Positions 1 through 6,827 of a DNA stretch of 15,592 nucleotides are shown here, piece by piece. A model generated the notes under the pieces. It searched no databases and was not told the DNA's origin. It was given only the letters and a program-made list of their open reading frames with translations. Numbering within the stretch: the first letter of the stretch is position 1; every line of letters starts with the position of its first letter. The DNA is from Halorhodospira sp. (GTDB taxonomy: Bacteria; Pseudomonadota; Gammaproteobacteria; Nitrococcales; Halorhodospiraceae): positions 1 through 15,592 of the forward strand of contig SKJZ01000087.1 of the NCBI GenBank assembly GCA_007121755.1, in the 5' to 3' direction. Both the position numbers and the translations under genes were made by a program.

Positions 1-39
1 CTGGTCCGGCACAGGAGTTAAGTAAGGGTGAGCTTTAAT

Positions 40-846
40 ATGTCACGCTGGATCGGTTTCGCCGTGGCGGCTGTGTTCTGCCTCGGTACCGCCGCCTGGG
101 CCGGGGACGACACCGGCGAGGCGGGCCTGGAGCTCGCGCGGGCCGTCCACGAGCGCCCCGACGGCGGCGACGCGATCACCCGCGGCACGATGACGCTCAC
201 TGAACCGGGCCGCTCCCCGCGGACGCGCGACACCTTCGAATACCGCCTCGACCCGGGGGAGGGCGGCCGGTTGTCGCTGATCCGTTTCACCTCCCCCGCC
301 GACATCGCCGATACCGGGCTGCTGGTTCACGACCACCCGGACGGGACCACCGATCAGTGGCTCTATCTGCCGGCGATGGACCGGGTCCGCCGCGTCGCCT
401 CCGACCGGCGGGGCGGGCGCTTTGTCGGCTCGGATCTATACTTCGAGGATTTGGAGGACCGGGCGCCGGAACGGGATCACCACCGGCTGCTGGGCGAGGA
501 GGAGTGGCAAGGTATCGCGACGCATGTGCTGGAGAGCGTCCCGGTGGCCGGCGACGGGTCGGTCTACAGCCGGCGGGTCCGCTGGATCCATCCGGAGACA
601 TTGATTCCGGTGCGCATCGACCTCTATCGCGGCGGTGAGGAGCCGATCAAGCGCTTCGAGGTGCGGCGGATCGAGCGTGTCCAGGGCTATTGGACCGAGA
701 TGGAGAGCACGATGACCGATCTGGAGAGCGGTCACGAGACGCGGCTGACGGTCGAGAAAGTGGTCTACGACCAGGGGTTGCCGGAGTCGCTCTTTACCGC
801 GCGGGGGCTGGCCGATCCGGAGTTGGAGCGGCAGTATCGGCCGTAG
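40..846 (+). CDS. Periplasmic outer-membrane lipoprotein-sorting (LolA-like) protein
   Basis: This is a 268-residue exported protein. A signal peptide of about 21 residues ends at AWA before GDD. The body looks like the LolA-like fold of the 'outer membrane lipoprotein-sorting protein' family (COG2834 type). The family hallmark is visible as QWLYLPAMDRVRRV (about residues 106-119), followed by RFVGSDLYFEDL (about 127-138). Members of this family are often encoded beside MMPL/RND exporters, where they are thought to carry a hydrophobic ligand across the periplasm; the ligand is unknown here. The ATG at 40 is preferred because AAGGGTGA lies 8 bases upstream and the signal peptide then has normal length. 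A GTG at 28 with AGGAG ten bases upstream is possible and would add four residues. The next gene starts 10 bases after the stop, so it is the first gene of a three-gene operon within this window. Confidence 0.8.
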   Translation: MSRWIGFAVAAVFCLGTAAWAGDDTGEAGLELARAVHERPDGGDAITRGTMTLTEPGRSPRTRDTFEYRLDPGEGGRLSLIRFTSPADIADTGLLVHDHPDGTTDQWLYLPAMDRVRRVASDRRGGRFVGSDLYFEDLEDRAPERDHHRLLGEEEWQGIATHVLESVPVAGDGSVYSRRVRWIHPETLIPVRIDLYRGGEEPIKRFEVRRIERVQGYWTEMESTMTDLESGHETRLTVEKVVYDQGLPESLFTARGLADPELERQYRP

Positions 847-856
847 AGGTTCTTGG

Positions 857-2386
857 GTGGCGGGTATTCGTGCCGTGGCTTCAACCCCGACCTTACAAGC
901 CTTTCGGAAAGCCTTGCCGGGTGGCGCCCATACGGGGACGCCGTCAATCCATCCCTGGAGGCTTCACGGCCGCATCCCTGCGGCCGAGACCCCGTATGGG
1001 CGCCACCCGGCAAGGCTTTCCGAAAGGCTTGTAAGGCCTTCCCGCCGCGCATCCGGCGTCCTCTTGTTGGCGTCGATCCTCTCCCACCCCGCCGTTCTTG
1101 GCGCTGAAGAGATCATCATCTTCGGCGAGCCCGACGAACCGGCCGTCACCGACCCGGAACCGGACCGGCCGCCCCCCTGGCGCGACCCGGACCGCTGGGA
1201 GGTCCGCCTGGAACGGGGCCGTATTGAATCGGGCGCGCTCACCGGTGACGAACGGCAGGCCGACACCAACCACCACGCCACGCTGATCGGCAGCGCCACT
1301 TGGCGGGCCGACCGCTGGGAGATCCGGATCGGGGCCCGCGCCGACGGCCACCGCCAGCTTGGCGAGCGGCCGGTCTCCGACTCCGCCGCGGACTACGATG
1401 AGACGTGGCTGCGGGCGCGCGGCGACGCTTGGCGGTTGACCGCCGGCGCGCAGCGGGTGAGCTGGGGGCGCGTCGACGAGATTCCGCCCACCGACCGTCT
1501 CGCGGTGGAGGATCTGACGCGCTTCATGCTCGATGAGAGGGCCGACCGGCGCCGGGCCGTCCCGGCATTGCGGCTGGAACTCTTCCACCGGCGGTGGACG
1601 GCGGATCTGCTCTGGGTTCCGGCCTTCCGCGCGGCGGAGCTGCCGGCCGAGGAGAGCATCTGGGCGCCTGTTGACCGTGAGCGCGGCCGGTTGCTGGGAC
1701 TGCCCCCCGACCCGGAGCTGGCCCCGGTCATCCGCGATGCGCACTTCCGGGAAGAGACCAGCGGCGGCGGTGGCGGCGGCGCGCGGATCAGCCGCCACGG
1801 GCGGACTTCCGATTTCGCCCTCACCGCCCAGCGGGCGCGCCATTCGGTACCCTACTACCGGCTCAACGAGGCGCAGGACACCTTCACCGCCGTCCACCCG
1901 TGGACCACGGTGGCCGGCGCCGACATCGGCTTCGCCACCGGCGCAGTCACTTGGCGCGCCGAAGCCGCCTGGCTCAGCGACGTGCCGGCCACCCGCGAGG
2001 AGGACTTCGGCTTCACCACGGTGGAGGGGGTCGACTGGGTAGCCGGCGCGGAGGGCTTTCCCGGCGATGCCGACCTGCGCGTCACCGTCCAGTTGGCCGG
2101 ACAACACCTGCTCGACGCCGGCGAGGTTCTCGAACCGGAGCGCGCCTACTACATCAACGGTGAGATCGAGAACGAGTACGCGCGGGCGCAGTGGCGCGCC
2201 CGGCTGCGCTTCTCCCTCGGTCTCGACCGCCGCGACGCCTATCTCAATCCCGAGATCGCCTACCGCCGCTGGGAGCCTCACGAGTTCTACCTGGGCGCCC
2301 ACTGGTTCGACGGCCGGGACGACACCGCCGGTGGCTTCTACCGGGATAATCGCATGGCCGTGCTCGGCTGGAGGGGGAGTCTGTGA
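857..2386 (+). CDS. DUF1302-like outer-membrane beta-barrel protein carrying an in-frame palindromic insertion
   Basis: This ORF encodes 509 residues. The GTG start at 857 has AGAGG seven bases upstream (845-849). Residues 12-60 are encoded by palindromic element E1. Removing them leaves a normal signal peptide: a short basic start, then RRASGVLLLASILSHPAVLG (63-82) with cleavage near A83. The mature part is rich in alternating polar and aromatic segments typical of a barrel. It contains QRVSWGRVDEIPPTDRL and a later LLWVPAFRAAELP stretch, which resemble the DUF1302/alginate-export-like proteins found with RND exporters. By inference it is the outer-membrane partner of the exporter encoded next. 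The stop overlaps the next start (GTGA), implying translational coupling. The odd point is the roughly 65-residue n-region that now precedes the hydrophobic core. The family assignment is by recollected motifs, so moderate; that it is a real gene is near certain. Confidence 0.72.
   Translation: MAGIRAVASTPTLQAFRKALPGGAHTGTPSIHPWRLHGRIPAAETPYGRHPARLSERLVRPSRRASGVLLLASILSHPAVLGAEEIIIFGEPDEPAVTDPEPDRPPPWRDPDRWEVRLERGRIESGALTGDERQADTNHHATLIGSATWRADRWEIRIGARADGHRQLGERPVSDSAADYDETWLRARGDAWRLTAGAQRVSWGRVDEIPPTDRLAVEDLTRFMLDERADRRRAVPALRLELFHRRWTADLLWVPAFRAAELPAEESIWAPVDRERGRLLGLPPDPELAPVIRDAHFREETSGGGGGGARISRHGRTSDFALTAQRARHSVPYYRLNEAQDTFTAVHPWTTVAGADIGFATGAVTWRAEAAWLSDVPATREEDFGFTTVEGVDWVAGAEGFPGDADLRVTVQLAGQHLLDAGEVLEPERAYYINGEIENEYARAQWRARLRFSLGLDRRDAYLNPEIAYRRWEPHEFYLGAHWFDGRDDTAGGFYRDNRMAVLGWRGSL
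891..1036 (+). repeat. Palindromic element E1, inside the signal-peptide region of the barrel gene
   Basis: The left arm (891-937) and right arm (990-1036) are perfect 47-bp inverted repeats. The core (938-989) begins ACGCCGTCAAT and holds two hairpins: TCCA-TCCC-TGGA, then CGGCCGCA-TCCC-TGCGGCCG. The core aligns with those of E2 and E3 in the same orientation on the + strand. The arms differ from those of E2 and E3 except next to the core, where all three resemble C-C-W-T-R-C-GGGG. The coding frame of the host gene stays open through it and adds about 49 residues. There is no ORF of its own. Confidence 0.85.
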
Positions 2387-4803
2387 CCGAATGGCTGTGG
2401 AACCGGCCGCGCCTCGCGGCGCTGCTGCTCGCCCTGCTCTTCCTCGCCCCCGGGCCGTTGCTGCTGCAATTGGACCTGGACAACGCGCCGGAGCGCTACT
2501 TTCCCGCCGACGCCCCGGCGGTGGTCTTCGATCGCGAATTGCGCGAGCGCTTCCCGCAAGACCAGGTGGTGGTGGCGTTGTTCGAGGGGGAGGAGCTCTT
2601 CGCGCCCGGCTTTCTCACCGGCCTCGACGCCGCGGCCCGCGATCTGGAAGCCGATCCGCAGGTGGAACGGGTACTGTCGGTGACCACCGCCGACCACATC
2701 CGCGCCACCGCCGACGGCTTCGCGGTCGAGATCCTGGTCGACGGGGCGTCTCCCGAGGCGCGCTCCCCGGAGGAGTGGCGGCAGCGCGCCCTGGACGACC
2801 GCTTCGCCCCGGAGATGCTGCTCTCGCCGGACGGCAACGCCCTCGCCCTGGCCGTCCGCCCCCACCGGCTGGAGGACAGCCTCCAACGGCTGGAGCTGGA
2901 GCGCGCGGTCCGCGCCGCCGTCGCCGAGCACGGCCTCGACCGGCATCTCACTGCCGTTGCCGGCCATATCGCGCTCGACGTGGCCCAGTTGCGGGCGATG
3001 ATCGGCGACTCCGCCGCCTTCATTCCGGCGACCACCGCCATAGGTCTGCTGCTGTTGTGGTGGATGTTCCGCCGCTGGCTGGTGGTAGTGATCGCGGCCG
3101 CCGTCATCGGCACCGTGGTCAACGCCTCGGTCGGACTGCTGGCGGCGGCGGGCCAACCGTACACCCTGGTCTCGTCGATCCTCCCGCCACTGCTCTCGGC
3201 GCTCTCGGTGGCAATGCTGATGCACCTCTTCAACGCCATCCTCCACGCCGCCCGGCGCGGCCTGACCGGGCGGGCGCGGATGCGGCGGACGCTGGATGTC
3301 ATCGCCCGGCCGACCCTCTTCACCGCGCTGACCACCGCGGCGGGACTCAGCTCGCTCGCCTTCAGCCCGATTCCGCCGATCGCCGCGTTCGGGCTGACCG
3401 CCGCCGCCGGCGTGCTGCTGCTGGCGGCGCTGGTGGTCTGGGTGGTTCCGGCGCTGGTGCTCCATTGGGACGACGCCGACTGGGTAGTGCGACCGGCCGC
3501 CGGCGGGGGCGGGGATCCCCATGCGGGGGACGCTGTGAATACATCCTTGTACGCTCGACGGCGGCATCCATGCCGCCGAACGCCCCCGCATGGGGATCCC
3601 CGCCCCCGCCGGCGGCCGGTCGCACTACCCAGTCGGCTTTTGGCATATTTGAACGGCGACTGGATGACCCGCTTTACGACCTTCGCCGCGGTCCTTTCCA
3701 TGCGCCGGGCCGGGTGGATTGTGGCCGGCACCGTCCTGTTGTTGGCCGTGGGCCTACCGCAGATCCGCCACGTGGAGGTCGAGACCGACCTCTACGCCTT
3801 CTTCGACGAGCGCCACCCCATCACCGTCGACACCCGCCGCGTCGAGGACCGCCTCTCCGGCGTCATGCCGCTCGAGGTCATCTTCGACGGACCGAGCCGC
3901 GATACCCTCACCGATCCGGACCGCCTGCGCGAGATCCAGCGCGTGCAGGCGTGGCTCGACGGCCGCCCGGAGGTCGACTACAGCCTCTCGCTGCCCGACT
4001 TGGTGGAGCAGATGCACTGGGCCTTCCACGAAGAAGACCCGGCCTACCGGGCGATACCCGACGACCCGTTCCTGATCGCCCAGTACTTCCTCGTCTACGA
4101 CGGCCACGACCTCCACGAGTTGGTCGACCGCGACTACCGGCGCAGCCGCTTGCTGCTGAATCTCAACGCCCACGGCGCCGGCGAGTTGAACGCATTGATG
4201 GCCGATTTGCGCCGCCATCTGGAGAGCGCGCCGCCGGGCGACCTGGAGTGGGAGTTCGCGGGCATGGGGCGGCTCTTCGCCGATCAGGAGCGGCTGCTGA
4301 TCGAAGGCCAGCTGCGCAGCCTGCTGGCGGTGGCGGCGCTGATCGCCGCGCTGATGCTGATCCTGTGGCGCTCGGTGGCGTCGGCGGCGCTCACCATGCT
4401 GCCCAACATGGCGCCGGTGGCGATCATCTTCTCCGTCATGGGGGTGCTGGGGATCTGGCTCGACATGGCGACCGCGATGATCGCCAGCGTCGCCATCGGC
4501 ATCGCTGTCGACGACACCATCCACTTCTTCCACGGCTACCGGGAGCGGCGGCGGGCCGGCGCCGCGCCGGCTTGGGCCATGGCCCGCACCTTCCGCCAAG
4601 CCGGCCGGGCGGTGACCGCCACCACGCTGGTACTCTGCGCCCAGTTCCTGATCCTCGGCTTCTCAGATTTCCAGCCCACCGCGTCGTTCGGCATCCTCAC
4701 CGCCTTCGGCCTGGCGGCGGCGCTGGCCTTCGACCTCTTTGTGCTGCCCGCGTTGGTGGTGGTAGGGCATCGGTTGTCGGGGTCTTGGCCGCGCGGCCGC
4801 TGA
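2383..4803 (+). CDS. MMPL/RND-superfamily exporter with an in-frame palindromic insertion between its two halves
   Basis: This is an 806-residue inner-membrane transporter with the duplicated RND layout. TM1 is at about 11-28, followed by a periplasmic domain to about 210. A block of helices spans about 213-361, TM7 is at about 444-460, a second periplasmic domain runs to about 645, and the last helices reach the C terminus. The second half carries the charged RND/MMPL signature IGIAVDDTIHFFHGYRERR (Asp710-Asp711), expected to serve the proton relay. The matching place in the first half reads ALSVAMLMHLFNA and lacks the acidic pair, so the halves are asymmetric. Residues 365-419, rich in Gly, Pro and Arg, come from palindromic element E2 and fall in the cytoplasmic linker. 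The GTG start overlaps the previous stop and has GGAGGGGGA just upstream. With the LolA-like and barrel proteins it likely forms a route for a lipid or other hydrophobic compound; the substrate is unknown. Confidence 0.85.
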   Translation: MTEWLWNRPRLAALLLALLFLAPGPLLLQLDLDNAPERYFPADAPAVVFDRELRERFPQDQVVVALFEGEELFAPGFLTGLDAAARDLEADPQVERVLSVTTADHIRATADGFAVEILVDGASPEARSPEEWRQRALDDRFAPEMLLSPDGNALALAVRPHRLEDSLQRLELERAVRAAVAEHGLDRHLTAVAGHIALDVAQLRAMIGDSAAFIPATTAIGLLLLWWMFRRWLVVVIAAAVIGTVVNASVGLLAAAGQPYTLVSSILPPLLSALSVAMLMHLFNAILHAARRGLTGRARMRRTLDVIARPTLFTALTTAAGLSSLAFSPIPPIAAFGLTAAAGVLLLAALVVWVVPALVLHWDDADWVVRPAAGGGGDPHAGDAVNTSLYARRRHPCRRTPPHGDPRPRRRPVALPSRLLAYLNGDWMTRFTTFAAVLSMRRAGWIVAGTVLLLAVGLPQIRHVEVETDLYAFFDERHPITVDTRRVEDRLSGVMPLEVIFDGPSRDTLTDPDRLREIQRVQAWLDGRPEVDYSLSLPDLVEQMHWAFHEEDPAYRAIPDDPFLIAQYFLVYDGHDLHELVDRDYRRSRLLLNLNAHGAGELNALMADLRRHLESAPPGDLEWEFAGMGRLFADQERLLIEGQLRSLLAVAALIAALMLILWRSVASAALTMLPNMAPVAIIFSVMGVLGIWLDMATAMIASVAIGIAVDDTIHFFHGYRERRRAGAAPAWAMARTFRQAGRAVTATTLVLCAQFLILGFSDFQPTASFGILTAFGLAAALAFDLFVLPALVVVGHRLSGSWPRGR
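3475..3637 (+). repeat. Palindromic element E2, inside the RND exporter gene
   Basis: The left arm (3475-3529) and right arm (3583-3637) are perfect 55-bp inverted repeats, among the strongest palindromes in the window. The core (3530-3582) starts ACGCTGTGAATACATCC. It holds hairpins TACA-TCCT-TGTA and GGCGGCAT-CC-ATGCCGCC, both at the same places as in E1 and E3. The exporter reading frame passes through without a stop and gains residues 365-419. Arms, core order and orientation identify it as the same family as E1 and E3. Confidence 0.87.
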
Positions 4804-4838
4804 TCCGGACCGTTTTGTGTCGACAACGCGCGACGTAT

Positions 4839-4858
4839 CCAACATCAGTTGATGTTGG
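4839..4858. repeat. Small palindrome beside the first REP unit
   Basis: CCAACATCAGTTGATGTTGG is a 9-bp inverted repeat around GT. It overlaps the start of REP unit R1 and lies 36 bases after the exporter stop codon. It could serve as part of a transcription end or as a REP flank. No T-run follows, so a terminator role is weak. Confidence 0.4.
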
Positions 4859-4882
4859 GCCTCCTTCGTCGGCCCAACCTAC
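4853..4882 (-). repeat. REP unit R1 (inverted orientation)
   Basis: On the - strand it reads GTAG, then the stem GTTGGGCC, a 9-base loop, and GGCCCAAC. Its orientation is opposite to units R2-R4, with which it forms a BIME-like cluster upstream of the RAYT gene. GTAG next to a hairpin is the recognition mark known for RAYT/REP pairs. Confidence 0.85.
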
Positions 4883-4903
4883 GCGCGTTTTGGTAGCGTT
4901 TTG

Positions 4904-4933
4904 GTAGGTTGGGCCGACGTAGGAGGCCCAACA
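4904..4933 (+). repeat. REP unit R2
   Basis: GTAG is followed by stem GTTGGGCC, loop GACGTAGGA and stem GGCCCAAC. It is inverted relative to R1, 21 bases away, so R1 and R2 make a head-facing pair. Confidence 0.85.
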
Positions 4934-4952
4934 ACCGAAAAGTGCGTAGCGC

Positions 4953-4982
4953 GTAGGTTGGGCCGACGAAGGAGGCCCAACA
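4953..4982 (+). repeat. REP unit R3
   Basis: It has the same GTAG plus 8-bp stem as R2, with loop GACGAAGGA. It is in direct orientation, starting 49 bases after the start of R2. Confidence 0.85.
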
Positions 4983-4991
4983 ACCCAGCGC

Positions 4992-5021
4992 GTAGGTTGG
5001 GCCGACGTAGGAGGCCCAACA
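4992..5021 (+). repeat. REP unit R4
   Basis: It has GTAG plus the same 8-bp stem, with loop GACGTAGGA. It is the last upstream unit and ends 33 bases before the RAYT start codon. Confidence 0.85.
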
Positions 5022-5054
5022 ACCCAGAACCAAAAAGAACCGGAGGGATCCAGA

Positions 5055-5585
5055 ATGCACTACAGGAGGTTATTAATCCCAGGCGGCACCTTTTTCTTCA
5101 CGGTCAACCTGGCCGATCGAAGGAGTCGTCTGCTGACCGAAAACATTGACAGACTAAGGGAGGCAGTAAGGACGGTGCGTATGGCTCATCCTTTCGAGAT
5201 CGTAGCCTGGGTCGTGCTGCCCGAGCATATGCATGCGATCTGGACCTTACCGGAAGGGGACCGGGATTACCCGCTGCGCTGGAACCAAATCAAGGGCTCG
5301 TTCTCACGCCAGCTACCAAAGAAGGAAGCCACTTCCCGCAGCCGGGCTTTGAAGAGGGAGCGCGGTATCTGGCAGCGCCGCTATTGGGAGCATGCCATCC
5401 GTGACGAAGACGATTTGGCACGCCATGTGGATTACGTTCATTACAACCCTGTCAAGCATGGCCATACCGAGCGGGCAACGTTATGGCCCTACTCGTCATT
5501 CCACCGGTTCGTGGAACGCGGGTGGTTGAATGAGGATTGGGGGGGTGATGGTGTGCCCGACGGGGAGTTTGGGGAGAGGGATTGA
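5055..5585 (+). CDS. REP-associated tyrosine transposase (RAYT, Y1/HUH family)
   Basis: This is a 176-residue single-strand DNA transposase of the Y1_Tnp class. The HUH motif is LPEHMHAIW (His58 and His60), which binds the metal. The RAYT-typical segment IWQRRYWEHAIRDEDDL spans about 105-121. DYVHYNPVKHG follows, and Tyr127 or Tyr130 is the candidate nucleophile. Proteins of this family recognise the GTAG-marked REP hairpins that surround their own gene, and are thought to have spread them; they are usually single-copy and vertically kept rather than freely mobile. The ATG at 5055 has GGAGGG seven bases upstream. Flanking units R1-R4 and R5-R7 match each other closely, so this enzyme is the likely partner of that REP class. 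It is complete, with no frameshift seen and all motifs present, so probably active or recently so. Confidence 0.9.
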   Translation: MHYRRLLIPGGTFFFTVNLADRRSRLLTENIDRLREAVRTVRMAHPFEIVAWVVLPEHMHAIWTLPEGDRDYPLRWNQIKGSFSRQLPKKEATSRSRALKRERGIWQRRYWEHAIRDEDDLARHVDYVHYNPVKHGHTERATLWPYSSFHRFVERGWLNEDWGGDGVPDGEFGERD

Positions 5586-5603
5586 GTCGAGGCGACATGT
5601 TGA

Positions 5604-5633
5604 TGTTGGGCCTCCTTCGTCGGCCCAACCTAC
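5604..5633 (-). repeat. REP unit R5 (inverted orientation)
   Basis: It is the - strand copy of GTAG plus stem GTTGGGCC, with loop GACGAAGGA. It begins 18 bases after the RAYT stop and shares its whole unit and the preceding TTGA with R1, so the gene is bracketed by similar ends. Confidence 0.85.
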
Positions 5634-5644
5634 CGAAAAGCTGC

Positions 5645-5674
5645 GTAGGTTGGGCCGACGAAAGAGGCCCAACA
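5645..5674 (+). repeat. REP unit R6
   Basis: GTAG plus stem GTTGGGCC, loop GACGAAAGA and stem GGCCCAAC. With R5 it forms an inverted pair separated by 11 bases. Confidence 0.85.
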
Positions 5675-5686
5675 AACCAAAAGCGC

Positions 5687-5715
5687 GTAGGTTGGGCCGA
5701 CGAAGGAGGCCCAAC
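5687..5715 (+). repeat. REP unit R7
   Basis: GTAG plus the full 8-bp stem, loop GACGAAGGA, ending in AACT instead of AACA. It is the outermost downstream unit and lies just before the terminator hairpin of the convergent PEP-CTERM gene. Confidence 0.82.
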
Positions 5716-5731
5716 TGACATGCCCCCCAAG

Positions 5732-5763
5732 ACAAAGGGCGGACTATAAAGCCCGCCCTTTGT
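5732..5763 (-). terminator. Hairpin terminator after the PEP-CTERM gene, possibly bidirectional
   Basis: An 11-bp perfect stem (ACAAAGGGCGG with CCGCCCTTTGT) surrounds a 10-base loop, 33 bases past the PEP-CTERM stop codon. It sits between two convergent units (RAYT on +, PEP-CTERM on -). The T-run is only the TTTGT of the stem, so termination strength is uncertain. Confidence 0.6.
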
Positions 5764-5796
5764 ACATCCTTTGGTGCCCCAAGGCCGCGAAAGGCC

Positions 5797-6756
5797 TCAG
5801 CTCATGGTCGCCTCTCCCTCCGCCCCGCCGCGGCGGCGCGCGAAGAAGGCCAGGCCGATCAACCCGAAGCCCAGAAGCAGGAGCGCGCTCGGCTCCGGCA
5901 CCTGGAAGCGGATGGTGCTGTTCAAGTCCGCCTGGCGAACGAAAACATCCCCAAACTCTTCGGTATTGAAGGCCACCAACTCGTCATCGCCCGGAATCGG
6001 AGGATCGACGTTGGTGTCCAGCCGCCAGTTGATCTGCACCGGGCTGCCCACTTCAGCACTCCACAGATCGTAGAAGGTGGAGTCCTGGTCGACATCCCGC
6101 ATGAAGGCCTGAACGAACGGATCGTCACCACCAGGGTAGGCGTAGGTAATCTCGCCCAACAGGTCGAGGTTGGCCGCCGCCATCTGCGATCCGGTGACGT
6201 CCATCTGCAGCACCTTGACCCGGTCGCCGGTCGCTCCGTCCTCGTAGTAGAGATCGAGGAAACCGGAGTTGTAATCGACGACATTAATCGGATCCCCGGT
6301 GGTCACACCTTGGATCTCGTAGTCGATGGTCAGCCCCCAACCGGTATCGTCGAAGAACCAGTCGGTGGCGCTAAAGCCGTTATCGGCATGCTCACCACCG
6401 AATCCGGACTCAAAGTTCAGGTTGACGACATTCCGGTCACCGACCGCATCCGGATCGGACAGATCGACGCTGCTGGTCCCGTCGAGCGCCGTATAGTTGC
6501 CCGCCTCGAAGCCGTAACTATCCATCTGGGTCTGGATGTTGGTATCCACCAACTGGGTGCCCGCCACCGATGGATCGCCGAAGTAGAACGAGGTGGCGAG
6601 TGAGTCGCTGGTGCCCAACGTCCGGATCGGCGCGGTGGTCGTTTCCCCATTGCCGCTGTAGTCGGTGCCCACATCAATCTGGAAGGGCCCGGCAACAGCA
6701 GCGCCGGACGACATGGCCGTTCCGATCACCGCTACTGTGAGAAGTCGCTTATACAT
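5797..6756 (-). CDS. PEP-CTERM sorting-signal protein, resembling flocculation-associated PepA
   Basis: This is a 319-residue exported protein. It has an N-terminal signal peptide MYKRLLTVAVIGTAMSSGAA with cleavage near AVA-GPF (after about residue 22). The C-terminal tripartite sorting tag is VPEP (286-289), a hydrophobic span SALLLLGFGLIGLAFFA (290-306), then RRR. Such tags are recognised by exosortase XrtA, which is not in the window. The mature part is acidic and Asp/Gly rich. Toward its end INWRLDTNVDPPIP and LNSTIRF before VPEP recall the PepA-like floc-forming proteins of Zoogloea; that likeness is from memory. The start at 6756 has GGAGG five bases upstream; an extension to 6828 is open but lacks a signal peptide at its N terminus and runs over the promoter. 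Its own sigma-54 promoter lies at 6813-6827, next to the prsKRT genes whose product PrsR should activate it. Confidence 0.85.
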   Translation of the reverse strand: MYKRLLTVAVIGTAMSSGAAVAGPFQIDVGTDYSGNGETTTAPIRTLGTSDSLATSFYFGDPSVAGTQLVDTNIQTQMDSYGFEAGNYTALDGTSSVDLSDPDAVGDRNVVNLNFESGFGGEHADNGFSATDWFFDDTGWGLTIDYEIQGVTTGDPINVVDYNSGFLDLYYEDGATGDRVKVLQMDVTGSQMAAANLDLLGEITYAYPGGDDPFVQAFMRDVDQDSTFYDLWSAEVGSPVQINWRLDTNVDPPIPGDDELVAFNTEEFGDVFVRQADLNSTIRFQVPEPSALLLLGFGLIGLAFFARRRGGAEGEATMS

Positions 6757-6812
6757 GGAAGCCTCCGTTGTTTCTTGCCAGTACTGCCAAAGGGTTTCGC
6801 ATATATTGTTAA

Positions 6813-6827
6813 GCACGGGCCGTGCCA
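6813..6827 (-). promoter_or_regulatory. Sigma-54 (-24/-12) promoter of the PEP-CTERM gene
   Basis: The - strand reads TGGCACGGCCCGTGC, against the RpoN consensus TGGCACG-N4-TTGC. It has one mismatch, and the GG and GC have exact 10-base spacing. Transcription would start near 6801, leaving a leader of about 45 bases before the ATG at 6756. PrsR, encoded upstream on the same strand, is an AAA+ sigma-54 activator and the obvious regulator. CTAG repeats at 6861-6874, about 35 bases upstream, are a possible but unproven activator site. Confidence 0.8.

Noticed and set aside
1..21. Tail of an upstream + strand gene (LVRHRS then TAA)
   Set aside because: Only six codons and one stop are visible; any frame could give this by chance, so no gene can be supported.
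891..1036. Rho-independent terminator between the first two genes
   Set aside because: The stem is far longer than a terminator, has no T-run, carries a conserved core shared with two other sites, and lies inside the next open frame.
944..2302. A 452-codon open frame on the - strand opposite the barrel gene
   Set aside because: It is a GC-rich shadow: no recognisable motifs, no ribosome site, low-complexity Gly/Arg/Pro content, and the + strand frame has a signal peptide and barrel features.
2067..4907. A 946-codon + strand open frame overlapping the exporter gene
   Set aside because: It is an out-of-frame shadow of the RND gene, dominated by Arg/Pro/Ala; the overlapping frame carries clear RND motifs.
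4853..5715. CRISPR array
   Set aside because: Units are hairpins in both orientations with short, uneven gaps (repeat starts 39 to 49 bases apart in direct orientation) and a RAYT gene between them; no cas genes. They are REP units.
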